64,000 nt of DNA from Pleurotus djamor (taxonomy: Eukaryota > Basidiomycota > Agaricomycetes > Agaricales > Pleurotaceae): the NCBI GenBank assembly GCA_029747585.1, contig JAPEVF010000048.1, positions 62,001-126,000 on the forward strand, in the 5' to 3' direction. A program made the position numbers and the translations under genes. Under the pieces are notes generated by a model. The model made no database searches and was not told the origin of the DNA. It worked only from the letters and a program-made list of their open reading frames with translations. Below, one piece after another: positions 1 to 11,339 of the stretch. How positions within the stretch are numbered: the stretch's first letter is position 1; every line of letters starts with the position of its first letter.

Positions 1-198
1 GTCAAGATTTAAACTATGTCCCAGAAACCGTGAACGTGAGCGTTACAAGCTTCAAATGACGCCAGGGACTCATCGACTCTAAAACAGCCAAACCCAGCCC
101 TGTAATCGTCCCGTGCCCTCAACCAGGACCGGACAGCGTGCCCAAGAACGTCACCAACGCACAAAGCGAGAGCAACAGAACTGAAGGTTGGCTGCGCG

Positions 199-642
199 AT
201 GAGTACAATGGGAACATCTCGGGAGGGAACGTCGGAGGAAGGGGAAATACTAATACCAACACGAACACCACCACCAACACCGTTTACCATAACGTCGGTC
301 CTGGAGAACCTTCACAACGGATGCCTCCAGTACCGGAAGAACTTCAAAGGGGCGGACAGAGCTATGGTGAGCTCGTTCCCACCAAGATCGCATCGTCACG
401 ACTGACAGGATTTTCTACTTGCATGACATCTCTAAGCAATCTTCGGAATGAAAATGGCCTTGCGCGAGATCGAGGAGGACATTGACTGGATGATGAATGC
501 CTATCAATGGGATGAACAGCAAAAGTTGCTGAAAAGGATTCAATTCGCGGAACGTATGCGCGAGGAACTGAAAGGAGACTTGGGCAAGCCATGGCCGCGG
601 ACAGACACGCCATACCGTACCCTCTTCTCCGAACTGGTGTAA
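199..642 (+). CDS. possible hypothetical gene fragment, uncertain
   Basis: Two open stretches on the plus strand could be exons of one gene. The first (from about 199) is a short basic/polar segment that reaches a GTGAGC donor-like site near 366. The second (about 448-642) encodes an amphipathic stretch rich in E, R and W and ends in a stop at 640-642. The frames of the two pieces do not join cleanly through any splice pair I could find, so this may be a gene remnant or chance. I recognise no family. The gene would have no usable neighbours, because the next 3 kb is gene-poor. Confidence 0.2.
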
Positions 643-3635
643 TATTATCTGTGATGGGTTCTAAATAATTACATTAGCTATAGAGTACCATTTAATTTTG
701 ATTGGAATATGGGAAGCGTACGTAGGTAGTTGCGCGTAAGATGAACAAGACATAAAAGGTTGTTGGACTGGGACAAGTACATAGGCAGTAAGAAAGACCC
801 GGTCCTTGGCCAATCTGAGCGAGGTACGAGCGAAACTTGAGCGGAGAAGAACATTAAGCAACGAAAGGTAGTGTCCATAATAGAAAGGTAGGTACGAGCG
901 AAATTTGAACGACCGTGGTATCGTACTGTATGTCCATGGGATGACGAGGAGCAAAGGAAGGTAGACAGCAGGGAGAAGATAGTACAACCAGCGAAATATC
1001 GGTGCAGATACTAATAGACGTCAATGTCGGAACGGCGCACAAAGCAAAGCGTACATTCCACATCGAGCCGCAGCACCTCCAGTTGCTGCGGCTGGAAGGG
1101 GAGGATATGCACCTCTCAGGCATGCGTGACGAACGGCAGTTCACGTCCGTCTCCAGCGTCTACGTCATTACCCCAGGCTTCAGCACGAAGAGACTCGAGA
1201 GTAACGAGAAGGGTCCCAGTCGTCCGTATGCATCTCCTCATCGACAGCGACCGCGGCAGCATGGTACAAAGCAAGGTCGATGCCTCTCCACGCGGCCCAA
1301 CGCAAAGACGACAGGCGTGGAACGATCACCCAAGCAAGGTGACATCTCAGCTAGTCCACGTCCAAGGTCCTAGGAAGAAGATGACGAGTTAGCAGATGTC
1401 GATACAGAGAGGATGCAAATGGAGGAAAGGAATCGGAAGGCTCAGATACCGTTGTAGGATAGATCATGCTGCCCCCGCTAGTAAGGCAGAGGGAAGTCAT
1501 CCAACGGAACTTATGATTTGACATCAAAGCCAAGGAATGTGGAATGTGGAGGATGAAACCGAGCCCATGGACTAACCATAATATCCTCTACGCTCATGAC
1601 AGACTCTACGTCGGTGACACGGCCATCTCCATCAAAGTGAGATAACCTGCAGAAGGGAAAGGAAGATGAGTAAAACGAAGTCGTGAAGAGGGAAGAGAAG
1701 AGAAGACATGACGGGAGGCTCAGATACCGTTGTAGATGGGTATACACATTATCTCAAGCGATTGTCATCGTTTGGGATGTCGTACAGTGTGAATAAGGTG
1801 ACATCGTAGCAGAAGAGGACTGGGAAGGCAATATAATGAATAGGACGTACGGTGCGATAAGCAGGTAGCCTTCGAAACGCTCCTAATTGTCACCTCAGTG
1901 CCCCCCATCCAGAGCGAGCTCGCGAGAATAAGTGGTTCCTGTTTCATCCGAACTGGAAGGGTACATGGGCTCGAACCCGTACGGTAGCAAAGGTTCGGCG
2001 GTGATGAGATGGATAAGAGGCAGAACTTGGCGATGGAGTCAGGAATATGTCCCTGATAATGGACGTCCCAGGATGGATACTCGAGGACATCGGCTCTCGG
2101 TGAAAAGGTAGAGGATGATAGATCGCTACGGGAACGGCGGTAGTAACTGTGGATCGATCGTGGTTCCGTGTTGTGGACACATGAGGTGCTGTAGCCGCTC
2201 GAGCGCCCATACTCGCCGCCATTGGAATAGTACCATCGCCATATCACACCGAGCACCGGCTGTCGTGCCGGGGGGAGGCGAGATCCAGCAACGACAACCA
2301 GGGATTGGTGGTCTGGGGTTTCTGCTGATACAGCGTTTCGAGAGCGCCATGAGCTGGACGGAGCGCATCGTACTCAACGGGAGACGGTAGAGGGCCATGG
2401 GGGAAGTTGTGAGCCGTGGTTCTTCATCGCCTTTCAACACACAAATCTCCTCTTCCAATCCTTCCCGCTGCATCTTCACCATCAGTCCCAAGAGACCCAA
2501 ACCACCTTAGAGATCGAAAAANCGCAATCCGACGGGGGGGGCAAAAACAAGATTCCCGACCGATGTGATGAAGCTCGAGCGCCAAGGAAGGAGAGGTTGA
2601 GGTCGATTGGGAGTAGGAACGAAGAGGCGGGAGGGAGAGGTGATCGGGGGGTCCATGAGTACGATGTACTCGAGGACAATATTTTCGCCGTGATCTGCCA
2701 ACTTCGACCTCTTTCCCTCCAACAACAGTACCGCCAGCGCCGATTGTGCACGGAGAACGGGCGGAGTCGGACGTGATGAAGCGACAATCCAGGAAGGCAA
2801 GGTACGACACGTAGCTCGCCTTACCGTCGTGCTGGTTCCAGTTGGACGGCTGGGACCACGCTTCTCCTCTAACCCCTCGAGCTCCCATCGTCTGTCGGCA
2901 TCATGCCTGAAACGTCAGTTCGTGAGCAGAAGCGGTGGTAGGGGGTTGAGGTCGTAGCACGAGTATGCGAGCTGGTAGAGGGATGCCGCAGCAATGTCTT
3001 CGTCTCGGAGACATCTGGGTGACATGTTGGATCTGGGTGACATGTTGGCGAGGATCTATCGAAAGTCATTAGATAAGTTATTGATCTTCAAATAAATGCG
3101 ATGCGGATTACTCAACGGGACAACCTTCCTATAACCTCAGTTCCGTCGATGGCCCATGAATCATCCACGTCGAATCGTAGCTCTACATCCCCGCAATGAG
3201 GACCGCAAAGGTTTCTCCCTGTTGAAACGAGAGAGTTGTCAGAAGGGACTTCTCGCAAAGTACAATGACGCCAAACTCGTACCGATGACTAGGCATCAAC
3301 GAGACGACCGCTCTGAGAGTTGAAGGTAAAGCGCAAGCTATTGAGAGTGCGTCATAGGAGTCGAGGTTTGAATTTGAATGAGCATGAACGAGGAATAGAA
3401 TTCGTGGATCAGCGTTGTCGTGGTTCGTCGGAGGAAAATTTGCATTCGGGCGCTTGCGAAACGAACCCTCCTCCGACAGACAGGGGAGGTCCCTAAATTC
3501 CAGGAGAGTGAACCGTCGACTAGATCGGCATTCTGGGGATGCCTAAGCGTGTTTGAAAGGATTAAGATGTTGTGTAGATCAGAGCCTATTTATTTCCAAG
3601 ACAATACATTGGTGATGAAAGCACAGAACTCAGTG
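643..3635. other. gene-poor region, only weak open frames
   Basis: No recognisable gene. Open frames occur on both strands (for example 1002-1373 plus and 1765-2256 minus), but they overlap each other, lack recognisable domains and do not splice into longer products. An n follows an A run at 2522. The minus-strand sequence near 1968-1980 contains a T-loop-like GGGTTCGAGCCC, but no tRNA fold surrounds it. This may be decayed coding DNA, or it may hold a small gene I cannot identify. Confidence 0.4.
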
Positions 3636-5254
3636 TCACCAAAAGCGTACCACCTCAACGAGTCCCCGAAGATACTTGACTTGGTCATCCATAATCTCAC
3701 ATCCATGGAGATAAATGATCTTGATTGGTATCTTCTGCAGCTTCCTTTCGAAAAGGATGTTTCGCAGGATGGCGGATATCCCATTTTTGCATCTCATTTT
3801 AGGAAAGTATGTACGTTGAAAGCGGATGCACCCCAACTCGGGGTTGGGCGCAATGGAGGCCTTCGAAGTTTCGGTCAGCAGTCTAAGAACTTGTGGATGG
3901 CAGTTTTCAAGGATGAGGGTCTTGATCTTGGGAGCGGATGGGATAAAAGAGTGCACGTTGCTGGTAGTTAGCCCACTGAGCGAGAGTAAGGGGGTCTCTC
4001 CCAGAGGGAGTACTTCGCAGAATTGTGAAAAAACTTGGAGTTCTGCATCGGGTACCAGGGGAAATGAGCAGTGGAACGAGGGAATCTGGGGAGGAGGATC
4101 GCAAAGATCATATCGAAGGCCCACAGTGAGCTTGAATGTGCCTAGAAAAGAGATAGCAACCGAATCAACGGAGATGGCCGTCGAAACGATTCGAGATATC
4201 GTGCTTCTGAAGGACGAAAATTCGGTGATTTTCAGAGTGTCAGCCGGGACACCCTCGTAGTGTATTGCAAGAGTGGAAGAGAGAGGGGTGAAAAGATTGT
4301 CGAGGATGATAAGGGTCGAGAGGTCATTTGAACCAAGGCGTAGGTGCTGTAAGCAGGGAAGTGTAACCGGCATGGAATTGGGATGAACGCTTGGGCCGTG
4401 TAAGTTTGAGACGTCGACTTCTCGTATTTTCGGTAGAGACTTAAGGACACTCAGAAGCCAAGAGACAGTGACATGCTGACCGGAGTATTGTTGTCCGATT
4501 TGCAGGTGTGTGAGATTGGGCATAGAACATGTATTGGACGGTAACGGTGCTCCAAAAAGGGTTAACGATCGCAAAGCTGGCAATTCCGACCAAAGCGCCC
4601 CAGAAACCTGGCCCATCCCGTTTCCCACCACGACACTCAACGTCTGGAGGTGTGGCGCGCAGCTGGAGACAGGGATAGAGTTGAGAATTCGCGACAGGGC
4701 AGTAATGTCGGGGCAAGCCATCGAGACTTCTTGAAGGCGATGGCCTTGAGATATAATATCGTGTAATAGTGCCCAACGCCGTTCTGTGGTAGTGTCACGC
4801 ACCCGGACGTCAATCCGGAGGAGCGCGCACTTTGAGAGAGCCAGCATTCCCCAAGCGTTGGAAGAGTTCAAGTTGATGGTCGACCAAAAACTTGGGGTAT
4901 TGATGATGAGCTCGCGCCAAGCGTGGCAAACGCGAAGTAAAACAGTCCACCGAGAATAAGCTCGAGGGCTGAATACGCCGTCCGCGCTGGAAGCTTCTGC
5001 TCGTAGTTTGACGAAATGGAAAACGTGTGTAAGGACATCGTTGGGAAGCTGGTTCACGGCGCAAAATGAGTTTCGACGAATCTTGAGGACTTTGATATGT
5101 TCATGGTGTCGCTTGATTTCAGCGGCGATTTCTTCGTCGACTAGTCTTTGAGCAGCGAAATCGGTTGCAATCGCCTAGGGCAATGATGGGTGTCAGTACC
5201 CTGTATTCTATAACCCTGCCTGGGCCTGGCACACCGGGGGCACCTGCTTACCAT
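3636..5254 (-). CDS. F-box-like protein, ATG-exon family, member A
   Basis: Two-exon gene: the start codon alone is exon 1 (5252-5254), followed by a phase-0 intron (5175-5251, GTAAGC...CCTAG) and exon 2 (3636-5174); 513 aa. The N-terminus (IATDFAAQRLVDEEIAAEIK) is a short charged helix, probably coiled coil, leading into an F-box-like motif (VNQLPNDVL, then VCHAW and FWSTINL) at about residues 35-95. The remainder has degenerate leucine-rich character (LPALRSLTLFGAPLP, LPCLQHLRLGS). Family knowledge: such proteins bind Skp1 through the F-box and present substrates to an SCF ubiquitin ligase; the substrate is unknown. It lies head-to-tail with member B, 310 bp away. The C-terminus ends LVEVVRFW where paralogs end LVEVVRK or LVEVVRE. 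Confidence 0.85.
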
Positions 5255-5564
5255 GATGTGGTCAGAAGCGGAGTCGTACAGCGCCCACGATTCATGCATC
5301 GCAGCCCAGTACCCACGTGCTCTGTGTGACCAGCCGAACTTCATGGCCGCAGAGAAGCAACATTGAATCAAAACTCCTCAATAAGACAGGGACAGACCCT
5401 ATATCAAAGTAGGACTGAGCAAAAGTCAGATCCACCTATCAAGTCAGTACTCTTCGACCGCTTAAGCGTCTTGGAAGGATTGGGAGGAGTTGAGCATTGT
5501 CAAAAAGGAGGAATGGAGGAATGGAGAACATTAGCGACCGCGGTATACCGTATATTATTATTTA
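5255..5564. other. intergenic: upstream of member A, downstream of member B
   Basis: A 310-bp spacer between two same-strand F-box paralogs. I see no TATA-like box comparable to those of the neighbouring promoters and no open frame of interest. Confidence 0.5.
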
Positions 5565-7198
5565 TCACTCCCGCACAACCTCGACGAGTTCCTGAAGCTC
5601 CTCAAATTGAGCATACCCAATGTTACATTCCTCGAACTTCACCACCTTAATTGGTATCATATTCTCCGCCCTTTCACGAAGAATATCACACAAGAGAGAA
5701 TACATCCCGTTCTTTTGTCGTCTCTTGTTGCGAAAGGTCGTTTCATAGAAGTGGATTGATTGTAGGCTGGGGTTGGGTGGATGTGGCGCGCCCTTGGGTT
5801 TGACGAGTGATCGTAGGACTTGTATATCACAATCCCGCAAGACGAGGGTGTGGATCTTCGGAGAGGACGGGATAAAGGAGAGTCCCTCGCCAGCAGCCAC
5901 CCCAGCGAGCGACAATGTCGAGGTTTCCCCGAAAGGGAACAACGCGCAGACTCGAAGAAGGACGTCCGTATTGTCGCTGTGGATGGGAGGGAATGTACAA
6001 CACAGATAGGGCTTCATCAAACAAGGAGGATGACTGGATCCTTCGTGGGGTAGATTGAAGGTAACAGTAATCTCAAAATAGAGACCGCTGAGGGTAATGG
6101 CGATCTCCTCCACAGACTTCACAGTAGACAAGATTCTTGCAACTGTAGATTTTAGGCCTGACATGTCCGCACTTCCTATAGCGTCAGTGTGATTGTCCAT
6201 ATAGACTATTTCAATGTTCGAAGAGGACGGGATGACGAGGTTGTTGAAGATGGTGAGTGTAGACGCGTCGTCTGAACCCAAGTTCAGAGATTGTAAGCAA
6301 GGTAGAGAGACTGGTTCAAAGTCGGAGTCAACGGTCGGGCCGAATAAATTTGCGATGTCGAAGCTGTGTAGATTTGGCAAGAATCGGAGGGTCTTGAGAA
6401 GCCATGGGATACTGACGCGTTGGTCGGGGTGCAGACCCCTCACGTTGATGAGAAGTTCTTTGAGATGTTGCATTGAATTGGGATTTGGGATCGAAGATAA
6501 GGGAGCTCCAAAGAGACGCAGCGATCGCAGAGACGGTAACTCGGACCAAAGCGCGCCTGAAGCCTCGCCCCAATCTGCATCGACCACGATGTTCAGCCGT
6601 TCCAGGTTCGCCGTGGAGCTTGATGCTGGGATGAGAGCCAGTACTTTCGAAAAAGCGTTGTAGTCCTGTGCGTTCATTTCAAGGTCTTGAAGTCGATGGC
6701 TCTCGGAAATGACGCGGCTGACTAGCGACAAAAGGCTGTCTCCAGCATCCCAAGGGACGCTGAACATGATTTCAAGGGGTGCTGCCTTGGAGAGATCCCA
6801 CATCCGCAGTACATGCGGAGAGTCCAGCGATATCGTCGTCCAAAACCGCGGGTGACCCTGCATGGAATCGTACCACAGATGGCAAACACGAAGCAAACCG
6901 ATCCACTCAGAATAGGCTTCAGAACTGAACGCGCCTACGTCGCTCGAAGCCTCAGCTTGCAGTTTGACGAACAGGAGTATGTGAGTCAGAACATCGTTGG
7001 GAAGTTGGTTGACCGCGCAAAACGAATTTCGACGGATTTTTAGGGCTTTGACGCATTCTTTGTGCCTCTCAATTTCCGCGGCAATTTCTTCGTCAACGCG
7101 TCGCTGAGCGGCGAGGTCAGTTTTGAGAGCCTAGGGGATCCATATGAGCATATTCTCTCTTCAAGATTGGCGAAAGCGGTCAGCCGCGTCCTTACCAT
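5565..7198 (-). CDS. F-box-like protein, ATG-exon family, member B
   Basis: Same architecture as member A: ATG-only exon (7196-7198), a 65-nt intron (7131-7195, GTAAGG...CCCTAG) and exon 2 (5565-7130); 522 aa. The N-terminus reads MALKTDLAAQRRVDEEIAAE, then a basic segment (KALKIRRNSFCAVNQLPNDV) enters the F-box-like motif, followed by VCHLWYDSM and FWTTISL. The C-terminal two-thirds carries weak leucine-rich repeats (LPSLRSLRLFGAPL, LPCLQSLNLGSDDAS). The start was chosen because the spliced frame, not the first ATG of the long open frame, restores the N-terminus shared by all five paralogs. Inferred role: SCF substrate adaptor of unknown target. Confidence 0.85.
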
Positions 7199-7377
7199 GT
7201 TGTGGTCAAGGGTCAAGTTGATATTTGACAGCGCCCATATCCCATCCACGTTCTCTTACATCCACGTGATCCTGAACCCAAGTCTCATGACTGAATTATG
7301 ACTGACAAACGTTGGACAAACGCACAAAAATATCGGTGTGAAATTGACACGCTCAACTGAGCAGGCTGATTTCTCTC

Positions 7378-8024
7378 TTAGCCACCTCCACTCGCAGCTG
7401 CGCTCCTACTCGCCCGTTCATTATCTCTCCTCTGCTTCTCAATATATACGAATGTCACCAAAATCATATCCAGCATGTGTTCTCCTTCAGGGAATATCTC
7501 CAACGACGCGGGATGACTTGATCCGAAAACCCCCAACGATGACTTGTGTGACCGAGCGATTGGCATTTCGACCGTATCGTAGAGAAAGAGCTGAAGAGGG
7601 TAATAAGTACACCGTTTGTTGAGGATCAAAGAGGGACGTACCTTCGACGACCTCGAGCCCAGCTTCCATATGTACTCCTTACCATCCGGTCCAACAAAGA
7701 CTCGGTGCCTTCGCAAACATGTCTGTCATAATCATAAACAAAGATGAACGAAAGAAGTCCTCACCTCCACGCAAATCCAACACGGCGGAATAACTCCCCG
7801 ACACTCATGCTCCTGCCTTTGAACTTCACAACCGTAGAGCCCATCCTATGCCACTCAATTTCCGCCAGAACCTGACTCTGCTCGACGTTAGAGGAGACTT
7901 TGGATATCGTTGATACGCGGTTCTCAAGCACATGAAATGGAGTCTCAACGGCGTAGGTCAATTCGCCTGAGTCGGAGGAGAAAGTTGTGTTTCGCGGGTC
8001 GCTTTTAGACTGGATGAGTTGCAT
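7378..8024 (-). CDS. DUF6593 family protein
   Basis: Three exons (7765-8024, 7642-7708, 7378-7590) give 179 aa. The protein follows the DUF6593 pattern seen in basidiomycetes: an N-terminal NTTFSSDSGELTYAVETPF strand region, a central LAEIEWHRMGSTVVKFKG, then HRVFVGPDGKEYIWKLGS and LEIFPEGEHMLDMILVTFV with a charged Ser/Ala/Gly tail. The first splice (AG|G) was chosen because it gives FAWRHRVFVGPDG, matching the family. Function is unknown; the family is described mainly from basidiomycetes and is often multicopy. A short upstream reading frame (8055-8087, 10 codons) precedes the start within the probable leader. It lies between divergent F-box members B and C. Confidence 0.85.
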
Positions 8025-8205
8025 GATGACGGTTACTCAGGAGGGGGCGTTGCTTCAACGCGATGATGGAGCCTTCGTCGTCACCATTTGATCGCACTGG
8101 TAGGGGTAATAGGAGATCACTCCTATAATCATAAAGAGTGACACGAATTCGGCCGTAGGCGACCAAGCCGTCAGTCAGATTTTGGGCATCAACCACAGAT
8201 CTCAG

Positions 8206-8213
8206 CTCTTATA
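8206..8213 (-). promoter_or_regulatory. TATA box of the DUF6593 gene
   Basis: TATAAGAG on the minus strand, 182 bp upstream of the chosen start. It sits in the 11-mer CTCTATAAGAG, which recurs exactly at the promoter of the second BTB gene. Confidence 0.5.
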
Positions 8214-8360
8214 GAGTGAGTCGTCTATCACACAGGATGTGATATGTACAACTTCAAGAAGTGGCCGTCGTGCCCATCAGCACGTGAGTAGAAAAAGGAC
8301 GCGTGGTTACAGCGTGGACGTTCTCACAAATCTCCAAGTTCCTTCCCACCACTACTCTAC

Positions 8361-9965
8361 ATGGTAAGAGTTCGCGTTCGATAGTGCGTCGACCATGTGC
8401 TCAATAGGACTGCTCAGGCAATCGCAACCGACTTCGCTGCTCAGAACCTCGTCGACGAAGAAATCGTTGCAGAAATCAAACAACATACAGCTCGAATCAA
8501 GGCCTTAAAAATCCGCCGCAACTCGTACTGCGCCGTAAATCGACTCCCAGACGATGTCTTGAAGACCATCCTTCTCTTTGTCAAATCGCAAGCCGAAATG
8601 TCCGCATCATCCCGCATGTTCACGTCTCGACCATACTCTCAATGGGTTGTATTATTGAGCGTTTGCTATGCCTGGCATGACCTCATCATGGATGACCCAC
8701 GATTTTGGTCGACGATAAACCTGAATACCCTCCATGCTCCTAGGATGTTGGACCTTTCAAAGTCAGCACCTCTTGAGATTCAGCTCAGGGTCCATACCAA
8801 TGCTGGAGAAGGCCTTTGGTCGCTGGTCACCCGTGCCATATCTCAAAGCCATCGACTCAAACGGCTCGAAATGCACCTTCCCGATTCTACTGCCCTGTCG
8901 ACATGTTTTAACCTTATCGCAGCCAACTCCGCGCCACATCTCGAACTACTAAGTATCGTAGTTGACACGGAGACGGGTGATGTTTCTTGGGCGGTTTGGT
9001 CCACATTGCCGTCGTTGCGGTGGCTGGATCTCTATCAAGCTCCCTTACCACTGATCACACATTTCGAGTCCATGCCGCATCTCACTCGCCTCAACATCAC
9101 CCTGAGTGGCAATACCGACCAGCGTGTCACTGTTCCTTGGCTTCTTAGAACGCTCAACTTTCTTCCAAACATTCAAACCCTGTCCATCTCTAGTTTGTAC
9201 GGCCCAAGTGTTGATCCCACTGCTCAACAGGTATCTCTCCCCTCCCTACGCACCCTTGGTATGTGCTCAGGCGATGCTACGACCCTCAGTATCCTCAACA
9301 ATCTCACCCCTCCGCCCTCCTCCAGCATTAGTATATACTACGAGGTCGTTGAAATCGATTCCTTGAGAGTCACGGATCTGACGGGCCTAAAATTAGCCAT
9401 GTCACGAATCTCATCACCTGCGACGTCCATACATGCCGTGGACATCTCGTTCTGCGGAATCTTTGAACTTACCGTTCATCTTCGGGAAGACGGACCTGAT
9501 CCTGCTCGCTTCTTGAGCCCATGCATTTATTGTTCATTCCCTTCGCTCCCCGAAGAAGATACCCACATCTTTCTGAAACTTTGCGAGGTGATTCCTCTCG
9601 CTGAAATCTCGTCGCTCTCGCTCAGCTGGATGTCACCGACTCACGGACTCTCGTTCATCCCATCCTCTCCGAAGGTGAAAACTCTTGTCCTACACCACTG
9701 TGACATACAGGTCCTGCGAACCCTCAACAAATCTAACCTCGCAACTCATCCGCCCAACCCTGAGCTACGGTACATCCTCTTTCAAGATACTTGCTTTTAT
9801 AACAGGCGAGGGCACAAGAATGGGATGTATGTTGTGCTGCGCAATATTCTGCGCGAGAGGAAGCAGTACATGATACCTATAAAGAAGGTGACGTTCGAAG
9901 GGTGTGAAATTAGGGAGTCTCAGGTTAAGTATCTTCAAGAACTTGTTGAGGTGGTTCGAAAGTGA
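8361..9965 (+). CDS. F-box-like protein, ATG-exon family, member C
   Basis: Exon 1 is the start codon alone (8361-8363), directly followed by GTAAGAG. Exon 2 begins at 8418 (AG|GCAATCGCAACC) and runs to 9965; 516 aa. The N-terminus is MAIATDFAAQNLVDEEIVAE, then KALKIRRNSYCAVNRLPDDV of the F-box-like motif, VCYAWHDLIM and FWSTINL. Leucine-rich segments follow (LPSLRWLDLYQAPLP, LPSLRTLGMCSGDAT), and the end is LVEVVRK. It converges with the DDR48-like gene, leaving about 100 bp between the two stops. Paralogs A, B, D and E share the same exon structure, so these are duplicates of one intron-bearing ancestor. Inferred SCF adaptor. Confidence 0.87.
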
Positions 9966-10066
9966 AACTTGCGTTTGCATTTTCGCAGTTACGGTTGCGC
10001 ATAAAGATCCCTACTCATTGTGCCTATTTTACTATACAAGAGACGACCGTGTATGTATGAACTCGT

Positions 10067-11186
10067 TTAGAAACCTGTAGGTGCCGGTGTCAACTCAAAA
10101 CATTGTCAATCAAGGGAAGCAGGGGACGTACCGCCAAATTTACCTCCACCGAACTTCTTCAACCCCTCACGGAGACCGTCACCGATCTTTTCAGCGGTGT
10201 CTTCGTCCTGGGGAACCGAAATCAGGTAAGTATCGGGTTGAAGAGACTCAAGAACGAGGAGGCGGAGGAGAAACAAACAAACAGCAAGGAAGGAGACTTA
10301 CGAGATTGTACCCAGCCTTCTTCGCAGCGTACTCAACACCCTTGTCGATGTAGTCGTCCTCCCTCTTCGAGGACGAATTATTGTTAGACGATCCGTACGA
10401 CGAGGAGTTGTTGTTGTTGGATGATCCGTACGAGTCGTTATCGTTGCTCGAGGAGTTGTTGTTGTAGGAAGAGGTGTCATTCTTATTGGAGGAGTTGTAG
10501 TCGGACGACCCGTAGGAGGTGTTATCGGAGGAACCGTACGAATTAGAGTTAGAGTTGGAGTTGGAGTCGTTCTTGGATGATCCGTAACTGTCGTTGTTGG
10601 AAGATCCATAGGAGTCGTTATCCTTCTTCGAGCCGTAACTGTTATCGTTATTGGAAGAGCCGTACGAATCGTTGTCCTTCTTCGACCCGTAGCTATTCTC
10701 GTTATCGTTGGACGAACCGTATGAGTTGTTATCCTTCTTCGACCCATAGCCGTTATCGTTATCCGAAGACCCATACGAATCGTTCTTCTTCTTCGACCCA
10801 TACCCCTCGTCATCATCATTCCTCCCAGAACCATACGAGTCCCCGCTGTTCTTATTCTTGCTCGATCCGTAGCTGTCGTTATCGTTGTTGGAGGAGCCGT
10901 GCGAGTTCTCATTCTTGTTGTCGTTCCGGCTAGAACCATAGCTATCGTTGTTGGAAGAACCGTAGTTGGAAGAGCCGTAGGAATCGTTGTTGCTGGACCC
11001 ATAACGATCGTCGTTCGAGTTAGACGAGCCATACGAGTTGGAATTGTTGCTGTCGTTGTCGCTACGATTGTATGAGCTGGAGTTGTTGTCGTTCCGATTG
11101 GACGACCCATAAGAGTCGTTGTCACCGTCCCGACGAGAGCCGTAAGAGTTCTCGTTGTCGTTGTCGTTATCGCGATCTCTGGGCAT
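10067..11186 (-). CDS. DDR48-like stress protein with SYGSSN repeats
   Basis: Three exons (10302-11186, 10132-10207, 10067-10074) give 322 aa. After MPRDRDNDNDNENSYGSRRD, roughly 260 residues are low-complexity repeats built on SYGSSNND, SYGSKKDND and similar units, the same type as the yeast stress protein Ddr48. The C-terminal ~50 residues are different: a folded-looking amphipathic segment (YIDKGVEYAAKKAGYN, then DEDTAEKIGDGLREGLKKFG) ending in Gly/Phe. The start follows a TATA box 121 bp upstream; a longer frame from 11339 would begin upstream of that box. Yeast Ddr48 is induced by DNA damage and heat. Homology here rests on repeat composition and could be convergent, so function is inferred. 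Confidence 0.75.
10370..11170 (-). repeat. coding tandem repeat, SYGSSN/D units
   Basis: Irregular repeats of 8-14 codons encode S-Y-G-S followed by N/D/K-rich spacers. Serine and asparagine codons vary between units, so this is an old, degenerate array and not a recent slippage expansion. The same DNA leaves long open frames in other frames, which are artefacts of the composition. Confidence 0.8.
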
Positions 11187-11306
11187 GCTGGGGAATGGAA
11201 AGGAGGTGAACGGGCTCGACGCGAAAGGTGGGTTGAAAGTAACGGCGAAAGCGAAGAAGGGGAAGAGGAGTTGAGTTTCTGGAGATGAGGTGACACCGTG
11301 CCGTAT

Positions 11307-11313
11307 CTTTATA
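11307..11313 (-). promoter_or_regulatory. TATA box of the DDR48-like gene
   Basis: TATAAAG on the minus strand, 121 bp upstream of the chosen ATG. It argues for initiation near 11280 and against the longer upstream start. A strong TATA box suits a stress-inducible gene. Confidence 0.55.
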
Positions 11314-11339
11314 CCCCAAATGCCCTGGAGGCTGGTCAT

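Noticed and set aside
1960..1985. Possible tRNA T-arm (GGGTTCGAGCCC on the minus strand)
   Set aside because: No A-box, acceptor stem or anticodon arm can be formed with the flanking bases.
3420..4260. Plus-strand frames opposite F-box member A
   Set aside because: They lie antisense to a well-supported gene and have no homology or splice partners.
10370..11170. CRISPR-like or satellite array
   Set aside because: Repeats are coding, irregular in length and lack constant direct repeats with unique spacers; the host is eukaryotic.
10298..11296. Long second minus-strand frame rich in Thr/Arg/Ile over the DDR48-like gene
   Set aside because: It is the shifted frame of the coding repeat. Composition is a by-product of the SYGSSN codons and there is no domain or splice support.
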